Source: an uncultured Prochlorococcus sp. | Lineage (GTDB): Bacteria > Cyanobacteriota > Cyanobacteriia > PCC-6307 > Cyanobiaceae | Assembly: GCA_902572065.1 (NCBI GenBank) | Contig: CACGEL010000002.1 | Coordinates: 1 to 46,615 of the forward strand | Reading direction: 5' to 3' | DNA length: 46,615 nucleotides | Shown: positions 8,176-17,732 of the stretch, piece by piece | How positions within the stretch are numbered: the stretch's first letter is position 1 | Layout: each line of letters begins with the position of its first letter | Position numbers and translations under genes: made by a program | The notes under the pieces: generated by a model | What the model was told of the DNA's origin: nothing | What the model saw: only the letters and a program-made list of their open reading frames with translations | The model's database searches: none

Positions 8176-8895
8176 TCAAAGAATATTATTATGCCTCAAT
8201 GAAATGCTTGGATGTCTAAGAATAGAATCCATTAATCTTACTCCTCTAAGTTGATTAATTAATGGCATGTGTCCTTCAGGAGCATCCAAAGACCAACTAA
8301 ATGAAGCTGGGTATCTAGTCCAATAACCATCTTTTTTCCAACCTATTTTTGGCCATAACAATTCATATTTTTTCTCAACTGACTTTAGAATTTTTGCTTG
8401 TATTGAAAATCCAAACTTACCATTTGAATAAATATTCCATAATCTATCTATCGTTTCAAGATCAGTGCCTGACATATTATTAACTTCACTATAAAAAACA
8501 TATCCACGTTTTTCTGCAAGCTTACCAGCAAGCTTTCTTAAATAAGAGCTCGTTAATCTATCTGCATCTTCAAATTTTTGTTCTAATAGTCTTAACTGCA
8601 ATGTATCATAGTTGATTTCCTCATCAGAATAAGTATTAAACCATTTATTATATTTTTCATCTTGAAAAAATATAGGTTTATGTTTTTTAAATAGCTGTAA
8701 AAACCAACCAGCTGCCCAATCATCTCCATCCTGTTGAAAATGATCAAATAGTTTTTTTCCAATAAGAAACAAGTTATCCACTTCAGATTCAATATTAGAT
8801 AATAGATTTATCCTTTTTCGTTGATTTGATTCAACAAACTGTTTAACTAAATTTAATGTACTCTTATAATGATCCTCTTGATCTTTGTTTTTCAT
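8176..8895 (-). CDS. gun4: GUN4-domain protein, Mg-chelatase activator
   Basis: A 239-residue GUN4 protein that binds protoporphyrin IX and Mg-protoporphyrin and stimulates magnesium chelatase in chlorophyll synthesis. The C-terminal GUN4 core begins near residue 100 with EQKFEDADRLTSSYL, then DLETIDRLWNIYSNGKFGFS, IGWKKDGYWTRYPASFSWSLDAPEGHMP, the blocks that make the porphyrin-binding fold. The N-terminal 95 residues form a helical domain like that in Synechocystis and Thermosynechococcus GUN4. It starts at ATG 8895 and is divergent from mnmH with only 35 bases between, so the two share a short promoter region. Confidence 0.93.
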   Translation of the reverse strand: MKNKDQEDHYKSTLNLVKQFVESNQRKRINLLSNIESEVDNLFLIGKKLFDHFQQDGDDWAAGWFLQLFKKHKPIFFQDEKYNKWFNTYSDEEINYDTLQLRLLEQKFEDADRLTSSYLRKLAGKLAEKRGYVFYSEVNNMSGTDLETIDRLWNIYSNGKFGFSIQAKILKSVEKKYELLWPKIGWKKDGYWTRYPASFSWSLDAPEGHMPLINQLRGVRLMDSILRHPSISLRHNNIL

Positions 8896-8930
8896 TGTCT
8901 AATAAATCCTTCTAATATTAAAAACTATCC

Positions 8931-9983
8931 ATGTACTCCAAAAGGCAAGAATTAGAGAAATTCAGGAAGTTTAAAGGACCACTTATAGATGTTAGAAGTC
9001 CAGATGAATATTATAAAGGACATTTGCCTAATTCTATAAATATTCCATTATTTGATAATGAAGAGAGATCAATAATTGGTAAAATATATAAGAACCATGG
9101 AAGGGAAAAAGCAGTAATTAAAGGTTTGGAATTTATAGCAAATAAAATTGAGAATATGGTAAATAATATAATTGAAACTTTAGATATTTATAAATCAAAT
9201 AATAATAAATTAAATGGAAATGAACCAACTATAAAAATCTACTGTGCAAGAGGTGGAATGAGATCTTTTAGTATTTCTTGGCTTTTAGAAAAATATAATC
9301 TGAAAAACATTACTTTAAACGGGGGTTATAAAACATATAGAAAATGGACTTTAGATAGTTTTAATAAGGAATGGGAACTTATTGTAGTAGGGGGTAAAAC
9401 TGGTACAGGGAAAACTAAATTATTAAAACTACTTAATGAAAATAATTATCAGATTGTTGATTTAGAGGGATTAGCTTGTCATCGAGGAAGTACATTTGGC
9501 GGACTTGGCATGAAAAAACAACCTTCAAATGAACAATTTGAAAATTTAATAGCAGAGCAATTAAAAAGATTCAAAAAACACAAGAAAATATTCGTTGAAG
9601 CTGAAAGTGCAAATATTGGAAAATGTAAAATTCCTCATGAATTTTTTAACCAAATGAAAAAAGCTGAAAGGATAGAGATTATAAAAAGCGAATCAAATCG
9701 TTTAGATGAATTAATAAAAACATATAGTGTTTTTGAGGAAAAAGATCTAATAGATGCTGTAATGAGAATAAAGAAAAGACTTGGTCCACAAAGAACAAAA
9801 ATTGCAATAGATTCAATAAAAAATAAAAATTGGAAATCCGTTTGCAAGTCAGTTTTAGAATATTATGATAAGTGCTATGAATATGAAAAAATTGGAGAAA
9901 ATAGTTTTAAAACGATAAACATGACAGATATATTTGATAATCAAGTCGAATTGAAATTAATAATTGATTCTATTAACTTTTAA
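8931..9983 (+). CDS. mnmH: tRNA 2-selenouridine synthase
   Basis: A 350-residue MnmH (SelU/YbbB) that replaces sulfur with selenium at 2-thiouridine 34 of tRNAs via a geranylated intermediate. Domain 1 is a rhodanese with the catalytic cysteine C105 in YCARGGMRS and the N-terminal LIDVRSPDEYYKGHLPNSINIP. Domain 2 is a P-loop with GGKTGTGKTKLL (about residue 155), then LEGLACHRGSTFGG, a family signature. Starts at ATG 8931. It would need selenophosphate from SelD, which is not in the window. Length fits the family (about 350-365). Confidence 0.92.
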   Translation: MYSKRQELEKFRKFKGPLIDVRSPDEYYKGHLPNSINIPLFDNEERSIIGKIYKNHGREKAVIKGLEFIANKIENMVNNIIETLDIYKSNNNKLNGNEPTIKIYCARGGMRSFSISWLLEKYNLKNITLNGGYKTYRKWTLDSFNKEWELIVVGGKTGTGKTKLLKLLNENNYQIVDLEGLACHRGSTFGGLGMKKQPSNEQFENLIAEQLKRFKKHKKIFVEAESANIGKCKIPHEFFNQMKKAERIEIIKSESNRLDELIKTYSVFEEKDLIDAVMRIKKRLGPQRTKIAIDSIKNKNWKSVCKSVLEYYDKCYEYEKIGENSFKTINMTDIFDNQVELKLIIDSINF

Positions 9984-10039
9984 TTTATAACAAAAAATAG
10001 TTTTATTATCTAAAATAGAAAATTAACTTCAAGATTATT

Positions 10040-10393
10040 ATGCCAGCGGATAAAAAAGCTAAAATTCAGTTCTATGAAGGCGTAGATGAACCTGTAGTAC
10101 CGGAAATAAGATTAACAAGAGGAAATGATGGAACTACTGGACAGGCTATATTTATTTTTGAAAAACCTCAGGCATTATCTTCAATTACTGATGGTGAGAT
10201 TACAGGAATGAGAATGATAGATTCTGAAGGAGAAATTTTAACCAGAGAGGTTAAAGTTAAATTTGTTGATGGGGAACCGATGTTTCTAGAGGGTATCTAT
10301 ATATGGAAAACTAAACCTGATTTTGATAGATTTATGAGATTTGCCAATAGTTATGCCAAATCAAATGGATTAGGATATTCTGAGAAGAAGTAA
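10040..10393 (+). CDS. psb28: Photosystem II assembly protein Psb28
   Basis: A 117-residue extrinsic thylakoid protein that binds PSII assembly intermediates containing CP47 and assists biogenesis and repair. The whole length is typical, from [20 protein letters not shown] to the conserved [10 protein letters not shown] and [20 protein letters not shown] segments. No transmembrane segment or signal peptide, as expected. Starts at ATG 10040 with a 56-base gap from mnmH; the next gene follows 15 bases downstream, which suggests cotranscription with the permease. Confidence 0.96.
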   Translation: MPADKKAKIQFYEGVDEPVVPEIRLTRGNDGTTGQAIFIFEKPQALSSITDGEITGMRMIDSEGEILTREVKVKFVDGEPMFLEGIYIWKTKPDFDRFMRFANSYAKSNGLGYSEKK

Positions 10394-10408
10394 GCAATTA
10401 TTCTAAAA

Positions 10409-11470
10409 TTGAATCGTTCCTTTTATTTTAAATTTGCTGTAATAACAATTAGCTCTTTGATATTATGGACTTTAAGGGATTTCATACTTTTAATAATTTG
10501 CTCGTTAGTAGTATCTAATGTTGTTTGTAATTTATGTAATCAAATTCAAAAAGGTTTTAAAATACCAAGATCGCTTTCTTTATTAATTGTTCTATTAGTA
10601 ATATCATTCATCATATTTACTGTTGCTATTCTTGTATTACCACCATTCATAAAGGAATTAAATGAGATTTTAATTGATATTCCAAACGGATTATCAAAAA
10701 TTAATATCTTGATAAACTCTAACTTAAACAAATTTAACGATATAATTTACGGTGAAGAATCAGAAAACATTCTAGACATATTCAGTATAATTAATAATGT
10801 ATTTCCCATTCCAGATGGCGCAACAATTGCTAAAGCAATTCAAGAAAGTTTTGTAAATATAATTAACTTGGCAGGAAACCTTGGGTCTGGATTAATAAGA
10901 ATATTATTTGTATTAGTAGTTAGTCTTATGATATCTATTGAGCCAAAAGCTTATAAAGAAGGCGTATTACTTGTTATTCCAAAAGTTTACAGAAATAAAT
11001 CTAGACTTATATTTGATAAATGTAATATTGCATTAACCAATTGGACTTTTTCAATGGTTATAAGTTCATTATCTGTTGGTTTACTATCTTTAATAGCTCT
11101 AACAATTTTAGATGTTAAGTATGTAGTTTCAAATGCAATCATAGCAATGATCTTAAACATAGTACCTAACATAGGACCTGTTATAAGTGCAATATTTCCA
11201 ATTTCAATAGCACTTTTAGATAACTTTTGGAAACCATTAGCTGTTTTGGGATCTTATATAATCATTCAAAATATAGAGAGTTATTTAATAATGCCTTCGA
11301 TTTTAAAGAAGAAAACTAATTTACTTCCTGGCTTAACATTAATATCTCAATTTGGATTTACTTTTATATTTGGACCTTTAGGATTAATTTTATCCTTACC
11401 AATTGCAGTTGTAATTCAAGTTTTAATAAAAGAGATAACTAATAATAAGAAAGGTACATTACCTAGTTAA
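10409..11470 (+). CDS. AI-2E family transporter (PerM-like)
   Basis: A 353-residue polytopic inner-membrane protein of the AI-2E exporter/PerM family. It has paired N-terminal spans (residues 5-40 and 55-80), a soluble middle with amphipathic helices, and C-terminal spans holding the diagnostic ILNIVPNIGPVISAIFPI and GPLGLILSLPIAVVIQVL. Length is typical. The start is TTG 10409, as no ATG occurs before the first span; the residues that follow make a reasonable N-terminus. Substrate unknown; the family name reflects one member only and should not be taken as evidence for quorum sensing. The 3' end overlaps a convergent small ORF by 12 bases. Confidence 0.87.
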   Translation: MNRSFYFKFAVITISSLILWTLRDFILLIICSLVVSNVVCNLCNQIQKGFKIPRSLSLLIVLLVISFIIFTVAILVLPPFIKELNEILIDIPNGLSKINILINSNLNKFNDIIYGEESENILDIFSIINNVFPIPDGATIAKAIQESFVNIINLAGNLGSGLIRILFVLVVSLMISIEPKAYKEGVLLVIPKVYRNKSRLIFDKCNIALTNWTFSMVISSLSVGLLSLIALTILDVKYVVSNAIIAMILNIVPNIGPVISAIFPISIALLDNFWKPLAVLGSYIIIQNIESYLIMPSILKKKTNLLPGLTLISQFGFTFIFGPLGLILSLPIAVVIQVLIKEITNNKKGTLPS

Positions 11471-11641
11471 TTTCCTATATAAATATGGATAAGAAAAAAG
11501 AATAAAGAAAGGCAGTGGATGTCTAGCTAATGCAAAATATAAAGAATTAAATGTAAAATGATCGATCAAAATTCTTATTTCAGTTGATAGCTCAATTAAA
11601 ACAAATGAGAATAATAAAATTAAATAGTAATTTATTTTCAT
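11459..11641 (-). CDS. Small membrane protein downstream of secF, hypothetical
   Basis: A 60-residue ORF, starting at ATG 11641, 17 bases beyond secF on the same strand, with two hydrophobic stretches (residues 5-20 and 38-55) separated by a short acidic-basic loop. It could be part of the secD-secF transcript. Overlaps the permease 3' end by 12 bases. I recognise no family. Position after secF and a sensible start suggest it is a real gene, but the AT-rich composition makes chance hydrophobic ORFs common. Confidence 0.5.
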   Translation of the reverse strand: MKINYYLILLFSFVLIELSTEIRILIDHFTFNSLYFALARHPLPFFILFSYPYLYRKLTR

Positions 11642-11658
11642 GAAATTAATTACATAAT

Positions 11659-12576
11659 TTAATCTTTAATTAAAAAGGAAGGTGCTAATAAGATACTCGA
11701 GTAACTACCAATTAAAATTCCTAAGGAAAGAGAAACGGAAAACCAAAAGAGAGAATATGACCCAAAAATAATCAGAGTTATTAAGGGAATTAAGGTTGTA
11801 ATACTAGTAAATAATGTCCTTCTAAAAGATTGATTAACAGACATTTGAATTGTTTTATTGTAGTTATCTGAGTTTTGCTTTAAATTTTCTCTGATTCTGT
11901 CGAATATGACAACCGTATCATTAACTGAGTAACCTGCAATTGTTAATAACGAAACTGCAAACAAACTATTTACCTCTATAGATAATAGGACACCTAACCA
12001 AGAGAAAATACCAAAAATGATAAATAAATCATGGAATAAAGCTAATAAAGCAAAAAATGCATAGTTCTTATCAAATCGAAAAGAGATATATAAAGATATC
12101 ACCAATAAAGAAACTAATAAGGACGTGGAGCAATTTGTAAGTAGTTTTTTCCCAAGTTTTGGGCCTATTATTCTCGATTCTTTACTTTCATATTTTAAAG
12201 GTCCTACAATTTCATCAATATTGTTAATTAAATCATTTGATTGTTCAATTGTTAAATAAGGAGTTCTAATAGCAATTAAACTATTGTTATTTTGAATCTG
12301 TAATTTAATATTATTTAAAATATTTTTATTATTTGACAATTTTCTTAGTTTCTCAATAACAAAATCAGGAGAGATATTATCGCATTCATCATCACAAATT
12401 CTCTGAACTCTTAATTCATTACCTCCAATAAAATCCATTCCAAGATTGATAGGTTTTTTAAAAGAAGTATTAAAGGTTGAATACAATATTCCTATTAAAC
12501 TTAATAGTATAAGAAATGATGAAAATACAAATATTTTATTTTTATTATTAATTAAATTAAAACTAAAAGATGTCAT
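11659..12576 (-). CDS. secF: Preprotein translocase subunit SecF
   Basis: A 305-residue RND-type subunit that works with SecD to use proton motive force to complete protein export and membrane insertion. N-terminal span (16-34), periplasmic domain starting NLGMDFIGGNELRV, then five spans holding TIAGYSVNDTVVIFDRIREN and the C-terminal FGSYSLFWFSVSLSLGILIGSYSS. Starts at ATG 12576, 24 bases downstream of the secD stop. Cyanobacterial SecDF also serves thylakoid biogenesis. Confidence 0.96.
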   Translation of the reverse strand: MTSFSFNLINNKNKIFVFSSFLILLSLIGILYSTFNTSFKKPINLGMDFIGGNELRVQRICDDECDNISPDFVIEKLRKLSNNKNILNNIKLQIQNNNSLIAIRTPYLTIEQSNDLINNIDEIVGPLKYESKESRIIGPKLGKKLLTNCSTSLLVSLLVISLYISFRFDKNYAFFALLALFHDLFIIFGIFSWLGVLLSIEVNSLFAVSLLTIAGYSVNDTVVIFDRIRENLKQNSDNYNKTIQMSVNQSFRRTLFTSITTLIPLITLIIFGSYSLFWFSVSLSLGILIGSYSSILLAPSFLIKD

Positions 12577-12600
12577 GTGAAGTTATTAAATAATTTTTAA

Positions 12601-14061
12601 TTAAAAGGAATTGGAACTATTTAAGTAAAGATTTTTTTGTCTAAATGATTGATAAGCAGTTAAAAATCTTAAAATAGTTTTCGAACAATTTAATGAGGTA
12701 AATAAACTTATCAACACACCTATACCTAGTGTTGCTGAAAACCCTTTTACAAAATTAGTACCCAACATAAACAAAACAAAACAACTTACTAAGGTTGTAA
12801 TATGACCATCGATAATGGATGAATTAGCTCTTTGAAACCCACTATCAATTGATCTTATAAGAGTATTCCCATTTATTAGTTCCTCTCTAATTCTCTCAAA
12901 AATTAAAACATTTGCATCTACTGCCATACCAATACTTAGGATTAAACCAGCAATTCCAGGTAAAGTTAAAGTAACTGGTATTAAGGAATAAAGAGCCAAG
13001 TTAAAAAAACCATAAAACATTAATGAAATAACAGAAACTAATCCTAAAATCCTATAATTAAATATCATAAATATTCCAACAAAAAGTAATCCACAAATAG
13101 CAGCATAAAGACTCTTAATAATATTTTTTGAACCTAGCAAAGGACCAATAGTATTAGTTTCTACGATTTCAATAGGTAAAGGTAAAGAACCGCCTTTTAG
13201 TTGTACTTCTAATTCTCTAGCATTCTCAGCTGAAAAATTTCCACTTATTGTAGCTGATCCACCTGTAATACCAGTGTTTAAAAATTGACTTCCCACACTA
13301 GCTTCACTTATAGATACACCATCAAGAACAATAGACAAAAGTTGATTAGTACCTGCTATCGATTTAGTAATCTCAGCAAATTTTTCTCCGCCTTCATTAC
13401 TAAAGGACAATAATACCTCCCAATTATTATTCGTTTGTTCTTGTCTTCTACCTGCATTTATCAAGTCTTTGCCAGACAAGTTTGTTTTATTAAACAAATT
13501 TGCAATTTCATTATTAATATATTTTTTTGTATCGATCAATTGATTAAATAATTCCTTACTTTTAGAAGAATAATTTAATTCATTTTGTATTTCAGCAAGA
13601 TTATCTTTAATAAAAGAAGTATTAAAGTCATTTTGTATATCCGCGATATTGAACTGATCAATTAAATCATTTATTTTAAATCTTTGTAATTGAAAATTTT
13701 TTAGTTGTGAAACTGTATTAACCTTTTGTGTTCTAAATTCTAGTAGAGCAGTTTTACCTAATATTCTCGATGCTGATAAAGGATTTTGTTCACCAGGTAA
13801 TTCCAAAATTAACTGATCACGTCCTAAGGTTTGTAAATTAGACTCTGAAACCCCCAAATTATTAACTCTCTTATCTAAAACTGCATTTACAGCCTCTAAT
13901 TCTTCTTTTGTAACATTGCCCTCTTCCTTAACTAATTGAAGAGTTAATTGAGAACCACCTTTTAAATCTAAACCTAATTGAAGAGGAAAACTGATTAATA
14001 TATAAATTGAAAATGTCAGTAGGAAAATTATAAAAAAGAACCAGCCTTGTTTTCTTTTCAT
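12601..14061 (-). CDS. secD: Preprotein translocase subunit SecD
   Basis: A 486-residue SecD with an N-terminal span, LGLDLKGGSQLTLQL, a large periplasmic domain (about residues 30-310) and six spans total. The last block contains PGIAGLILSIGMAVDANVLIFERIREE, with the charged residues needed for proton conduction. The stop lies 24 bases before secF, and its start is three bases from the pdhB stop, so pdhB, secD and secF likely form one transcript. The region around residues 100-180 is low in complexity and asparagine-rich but in frame. Confidence 0.96.
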   Translation of the reverse strand: MKRKQGWFFFIIFLLTFSIYILISFPLQLGLDLKGGSQLTLQLVKEEGNVTKEELEAVNAVLDKRVNNLGVSESNLQTLGRDQLILELPGEQNPLSASRILGKTALLEFRTQKVNTVSQLKNFQLQRFKINDLIDQFNIADIQNDFNTSFIKDNLAEIQNELNYSSKSKELFNQLIDTKKYINNEIANLFNKTNLSGKDLINAGRRQEQTNNNWEVLLSFSNEGGEKFAEITKSIAGTNQLLSIVLDGVSISEASVGSQFLNTGITGGSATISGNFSAENARELEVQLKGGSLPLPIEIVETNTIGPLLGSKNIIKSLYAAICGLLFVGIFMIFNYRILGLVSVISLMFYGFFNLALYSLIPVTLTLPGIAGLILSIGMAVDANVLIFERIREELINGNTLIRSIDSGFQRANSSIIDGHITTLVSCFVLFMLGTNFVKGFSATLGIGVLISLFTSLNCSKTILRFLTAYQSFRQKNLYLNSSNSF

Positions 14062-14064
14062 TTC

Positions 14065-15048
14065 TTAAGTGCTCCCATTTATTACTTCTTCAACGGTCTC
14101 AACTATTTGATGAGGTTGTATTATCGTTAAATTCTCTAGATTTCCATTATAAGGAGTAGGAATATCCTGACTTGATAATCTAATAGGTCTAGTATCAAGA
14201 TCATCGAAACACTCTTCAGTTATCAAAGCAATCAATTCTGCTCCAATACCTCCAGTCTTCATACACTCTTCTACAATAATAACGTTATTAGTTTTTTTTA
14301 TTGATTTTGCAATTGTTTTCATATCAAAAGGTTTTAAACTTATAAGATCAATTAATTCAACATCAATATTTTTTTTGTCTAAATCTTCAATAGCCTTTAA
14401 ACAATGATGTCTCATTCTTGAATAAGTTAATATAGTGATATCTTTACCCTCTTTGACCAAGTCAGCTTGCTCTAAGGAACAAATATAATCACCATCTGGT
14501 AGTTCTTCAGACAAATTATATAGAAGTACATGTTCAAAGAATAGAACTGGATTATCATCTCTTATAGCTGCTTTCATTAATCCCTTTGCATTAGTAGGTG
14601 TACTACAAGCAACAATTTTAATCCCAGGAACTGCGTGAAAATAAGCCTCTAACCTTTGGCTATGTTCAGCCCCAAGTTGTCTTCCAACTCCACCGGGCCC
14701 TCGTACAACTGCCGGTATTTTATAATTACCTCCACTTGTATATCTAAGCATTCCCATGTTGTTAGATATTTGATTAAAGGCTAATAGTAAAAATCCCATA
14801 TTCATACCTTCAACAATCGGTCTTAATCCTGTCATAGCTGCACCAACTGCCATACCAGTAAAACTATTTTCGGCAATTGGAGTATCTAAAACTCGTAATT
14901 CTCCATATTTTTCATATAAATCCTTAGTTACCTTATAAGAACCACCATATTGACCTACATCTTCTCCCATAACACAAACGTTTAAATCATTTGCCATCTC
15001 TTCATCAATTGCTTCTTTTAAAGCATTAAATAATAATGTACTAGCCAC
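14065..15048 (-). CDS. pdhB: Pyruvate dehydrogenase E1 beta subunit
   Basis: A 327-residue transketolase-like subunit that with PdhA decarboxylates pyruvate using thiamine diphosphate, feeding acetyl-CoA to lipid synthesis. Seen are the N-terminal [40 protein letters not shown] (cofactor region, conserved glutamate) and [21 protein letters not shown]. The start is GTG 15048 ([13 protein letters not shown]). The E1 alpha gene is not adjacent, as is usual in cyanobacteria, where pdh genes are scattered. Length is typical. Confidence 0.96.
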   Translation of the reverse strand: MASTLLFNALKEAIDEEMANDLNVCVMGEDVGQYGGSYKVTKDLYEKYGELRVLDTPIAENSFTGMAVGAAMTGLRPIVEGMNMGFLLLAFNQISNNMGMLRYTSGGNYKIPAVVRGPGGVGRQLGAEHSQRLEAYFHAVPGIKIVACSTPTNAKGLMKAAIRDDNPVLFFEHVLLYNLSEELPDGDYICSLEQADLVKEGKDITILTYSRMRHHCLKAIEDLDKKNIDVELIDLISLKPFDMKTIAKSIKKTNNVIIVEECMKTGGIGAELIALITEECFDDLDTRPIRLSSQDIPTPYNGNLENLTIIQPHQIVETVEEVINGST

Positions 15049-15099
15049 GAATAATTTCCTTATTAATCATATATATAAATTTATACCATCAAGGTGGAT

Positions 15100-15195
15100 T
15101 TAGCCTCCTTCAGCAAAAGTTATAAGTAGTAATATTGACAATATCATTCCTGGCAAGAGTAAAAGTATTAAGAGGCCTAAGTCGTGTAAAGACAT
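15100..15195 (-). CDS. 31-residue single-span membrane peptide
   Basis: A very short gene on the minus strand, starting at ATG 15195 and ending TAA at 15100-15102. The predicted peptide starts MSLHDLGLLI, then continues as a run of leucine and isoleucine with a central PGM and ends TFAEGG. One transmembrane helix (about residues 6-27) is clear. It lies between DUF3082 (start 15551) and pdhB with 35 bases to the former and 51 to the latter, all on one strand. Size and shape match the small subunits of photosynthetic complexes, but it does not match psbI, psbM, psaM, petN, petG, psbX or psb30 as I know them. Function unassigned. Confidence 0.55.
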   Translation of the reverse strand: MSLHDLGLLILLLLPGMILSILLLITFAEGG

Positions 15196-15230
15196 TAAAT
15201 AAATATAATTAGATTAATAATATTTCTATT

Positions 15231-15551
15231 TTAAATTTTTTTTACCAAAAAACATCGAATAAATACAATAAAAAGACCTAATCCAATAAAAGCAAAAGAA
15301 AAAGTTAATAAGAAGGACAATCCAATAATTAAAGTATTAATACTAGAAGATATACTTTGTACAATTTCAGATGAGTTAGAAGGTTTGTGCAGTGAAAAAT
15401 AAATTGCGATCTTAGTACTTATAAAGTAAAAAAATATACAAAGTAAAAAACTTGTCAATGAACCAGTTATAAAACTCAATGGGCCTTTTTCAGAAGGATT
15501 TTGAATTTCAATATTATCTTTTTTTTTAATTAATGTTTTATCATCATTCAT
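15231..15551 (-). CDS. DUF3082 domain protein, two membrane spans
   Basis: A 106-residue cyanobacterial protein with a charged N-terminus and two membrane spans (about residues 28-52 and 72-98), the second ending FIVFIRCFLVKKI. The arrangement SGPLSFITGSLTSFLL.. and FAFIGLGLF fits DUF3082, a family found with ispE in picocyanobacteria. Function unknown. Start at ATG 15551, 21 bases downstream of the ispE stop, suggests one operon. Family name is from recall. Confidence 0.75.
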   Translation of the reverse strand: MNDDKTLIKKKDNIEIQNPSEKGPLSFITGSLTSFLLCIFFYFISTKIAIYFSLHKPSNSSEIVQSISSSINTLIIGLSFLLTFSFAFIGLGLFIVFIRCFLVKKI

Positions 15552-15572
15552 TTTTATGGGAGAAAATAATTT

Positions 15573-16511
15573 TTATAAAAAGGTAATGCCACTATTAATA
15601 AATTTACAAACCCACGCGTCAAATCCAATATTATTAAACATTTTTTGATTTTTTTTAAAAACTTCATTAGCTTTTTTTATATCCTTAAAAAGAGCAAAAC
15701 ATGTTGGACCAGAACCACTCATAGAAAATGAAAAGCAATTTTCTAAATTTGAAAGGAGATATAATGCCTGCCTTACTGAATCATTTTCTTTCTCAACAAT
15801 AACTTGTAAATCATTTTTTACTTTTATCATTGGATCTGAAAAATTAAGTTCGTTGAATCCTTTGATTCTTAATTCATTTCTAATGAATTTTATTTTTTCA
15901 TAATCATTATAATAATTTGAACAATATTCCTTACTATATTTTTTATAAGTATCTGCTGTCGAAATTGATATTTTTGGATTTTTTAAAAGTATCACACCAT
16001 AGTCAAATTTAGAATTGTAATTTTCAAGAATTTCTCCCCTTCCAAAACAGAATTGACACCCTCCTTTTATAAAAAAAGGTACATCTGAACCTAATTTTGT
16101 AGAAAGTGAAAGAATAGTTTTGTAATCAAGCCTCAAATCCCATAACTTATTAAGTCCAATTAATGTGGCAGCTGCATTACTTGAACCACCGGCTAATCCA
16201 GCTCCAATAGGAATATTTTTTTTTAAAAATATATTAGCTCCTAAATTCCTATTATTTGATATTTCCTTTATATAATTAGCTGCTTTTACTATTAAGTTAT
16301 CATTATTAAGACTTAGATCTTTGCAATCAGAATTTAATTCAATCTCACCTATATTATTATTCTCAAAGTCTATATAGTCAGAAAGGTCAATATTCTGCAT
16401 TATCATTGCTAATTCATGATATCCATCCTCTCTTTTTCCAATAATTTCAAGATGGAGGTTTATCTTTGCTGGAGATTTAACACAAATTTTAGCTGTAGGT
16501 AATCTTGACAT
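15573..16511 (-). CDS. ispE: 4-diphosphocytidyl-2-C-methyl-D-erythritol kinase
   Basis: A 312-residue GHMP kinase of the non-mevalonate isoprenoid pathway, needed for carotenoids, phytol and quinones. The ATP-binding loop is PIGAGLAGGSSNAAATLIGL (about residues 96-115) and the C-terminal motif is FSMSGSGPTCFALF. Substrate contacts include KINLHLEIIGKREDGYHEL. Starts at ATG 16511, four bases after the stop of rsmA, so the two are coupled; DUF3082 follows. Length normal. Confidence 0.96.
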   Translation of the reverse strand: MSRLPTAKICVKSPAKINLHLEIIGKREDGYHELAMIMQNIDLSDYIDFENNNIGEIELNSDCKDLSLNNDNLIVKAANYIKEISNNRNLGANIFLKKNIPIGAGLAGGSSNAAATLIGLNKLWDLRLDYKTILSLSTKLGSDVPFFIKGGCQFCFGRGEILENYNSKFDYGVILLKNPKISISTADTYKKYSKEYCSNYYNDYEKIKFIRNELRIKGFNELNFSDPMIKVKNDLQVIVEKENDSVRQALYLLSNLENCFSFSMSGSGPTCFALFKDIKKANEVFKKNQKMFNNIGFDAWVCKFINSGITFL

Positions 16512-16515
16512 TTAA

Positions 16516-17346
16516 CTAATTCTTATTTGTTATTTTAATGCAACTCTCTGCAAGCTTGATCCATTTATTAATTGAAATATCCTGAGGTCTTAAATTAAAG
16601 CATATATCTGTTGATTCAGACAATTGCTTTATCTCATCCTCTGAAAGTATTGAATTAAGAGTATTTCGTATCATTTTTCTTCTTGAGTTAAATGAAATCC
16701 GAAGAAGTTTATCTATATATTTCTCTAATTTAATATCTAAGCGGAACTCTGAACTAAATGGTTCAAAAACAACCAATGAAGAAAATACTTTTGGAGGTGG
16801 GTCAAAAGAAGATGGTGGTATATCGCATATTCTTCTTATATTCGTCATGAGTTGCATCCGCACACTAAGAGCTCCGGCGTTTGTATTGCCATCCTTAGAT
16901 AAGATCCTATCTACAACATCCTTTTGCATTAAGAAAATTATTTTCTTGTAATTATTCTTACCAATTACGCCTAATCTTCCTATGAAAATATCAAGAATTG
17001 GGCCTGTAATATTATATGGAATATTTGCGACAACTTTTGTAATCTTTTTATTTATAGAATCAAGGTTTATTGAAAGAATATCTCCTTGTTGAAGTGAAAA
17101 TTTATTATAGTTTCTAAATTTCTGATTTAAATGATCAATTAAATCTTTATCCAATTCAACTGCATGTAATCTACTAATCTTCGAATCAAGCAATTTCGAA
17201 GTTAAAGCTCCTCTTCCAGGACCAATTTCTAGAATAAAATCTTTATCTTCAAGTTCAGCTACTTCTATTATTTTATCCAATATCAGATTATTTACTAACC
17301 AATGTTGACCAAATCTTTTTTTTTGATGATAGTTTTTTGAATTCAT
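16516..17346 (-). CDS. rsmA: 16S rRNA dimethyladenosine transferase
   Basis: A 276-residue KsgA/RsmA that dimethylates A1518 and A1519 of 16S rRNA in late small-subunit assembly. Motifs are [16 protein letters not shown] (SAM site, about residue 40), [12 protein letters not shown] (catalytic NLPY-type motif, about residue 113) and [16 protein letters not shown]. The N-terminal [11 protein letters not shown] is a family mark. Starts at ATG 17346, divergent from the next gene by 57 bases. rsmA-ispE adjacency is common in cyanobacteria. Confidence 0.96.
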   Translation of the reverse strand: MNSKNYHQKKRFGQHWLVNNLILDKIIEVAELEDKDFILEIGPGRGALTSKLLDSKISRLHAVELDKDLIDHLNQKFRNYNKFSLQQGDILSINLDSINKKITKVVANIPYNITGPILDIFIGRLGVIGKNNYKKIIFLMQKDVVDRILSKDGNTNAGALSVRMQLMTNIRRICDIPPSSFDPPPKVFSSLVVFEPFSSEFRLDIKLEKYIDKLLRISFNSRRKMIRNTLNSILSEDEIKQLSESTDICFNLRPQDISINKWIKLAESCIKITNKN

Positions 17347-17403
17347 CCAAAAGAGAAATAATATGTTTAAATTAAATATATATTTATATCTATATTAAAT
17401 ATT

Positions 17404-17718
17404 ATGAGCCTATCAGAAGAAAGTTTAGGTAAACTCAAAACTTTTATTAAAAAAAATAATTATGTCAATAATAATCGAGTTAAAAATCCTCAAGAATCTA
17501 AATCTAATTGTTCTCCCAAGGTTGATGACCCATCCAAAATTTTTTATTCTATAATTGACAATTCAAGCAATATAAACGAGACATCCAAGGAAAATCCATT
17601 ATTAAAAAAAAGTGAGGACAGTTTTCAAAATATAAACACTAGGAAATCTAATTATGCAAATAATTTATCGATTGAAGATGAGCTATATGACGAATTTAAT
17701 TATCTTCTTGATGAATAA
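17404..17718 (+). CDS. Hypothetical polar, low-complexity protein
   Basis: A 104-residue protein, rich in Asn, Ser, Lys, Asp and Glu, with no membrane span, signal or known motif. The middle is likely disordered, and the last 25 residues are acidic and hydrophobic ([16 protein letters not shown]), perhaps a binding helix. Starts at ATG 17404; the stop is 14 bases before rlmH, so cotranscription is likely. I recognise no family. Real status is supported by position and codon frame only. Confidence 0.6.
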   Translation: MSLSEESLGKLKTFIKKNNYVNNNRVKNPQESKSNCSPKVDDPSKIFYSIIDNSSNINETSKENPLLKKSEDSFQNINTRKSNYANNLSIEDELYDEFNYLLDE

Positions 17719-17732
17719 AGAATTATTTTTCT

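Noticed and set aside
10409..11470. Interpretation of the AI-2E family protein as evidence of quorum sensing
   Set aside because: The family name comes from one member; most members have other or unknown substrates, and no luxS or signalling genes are here.
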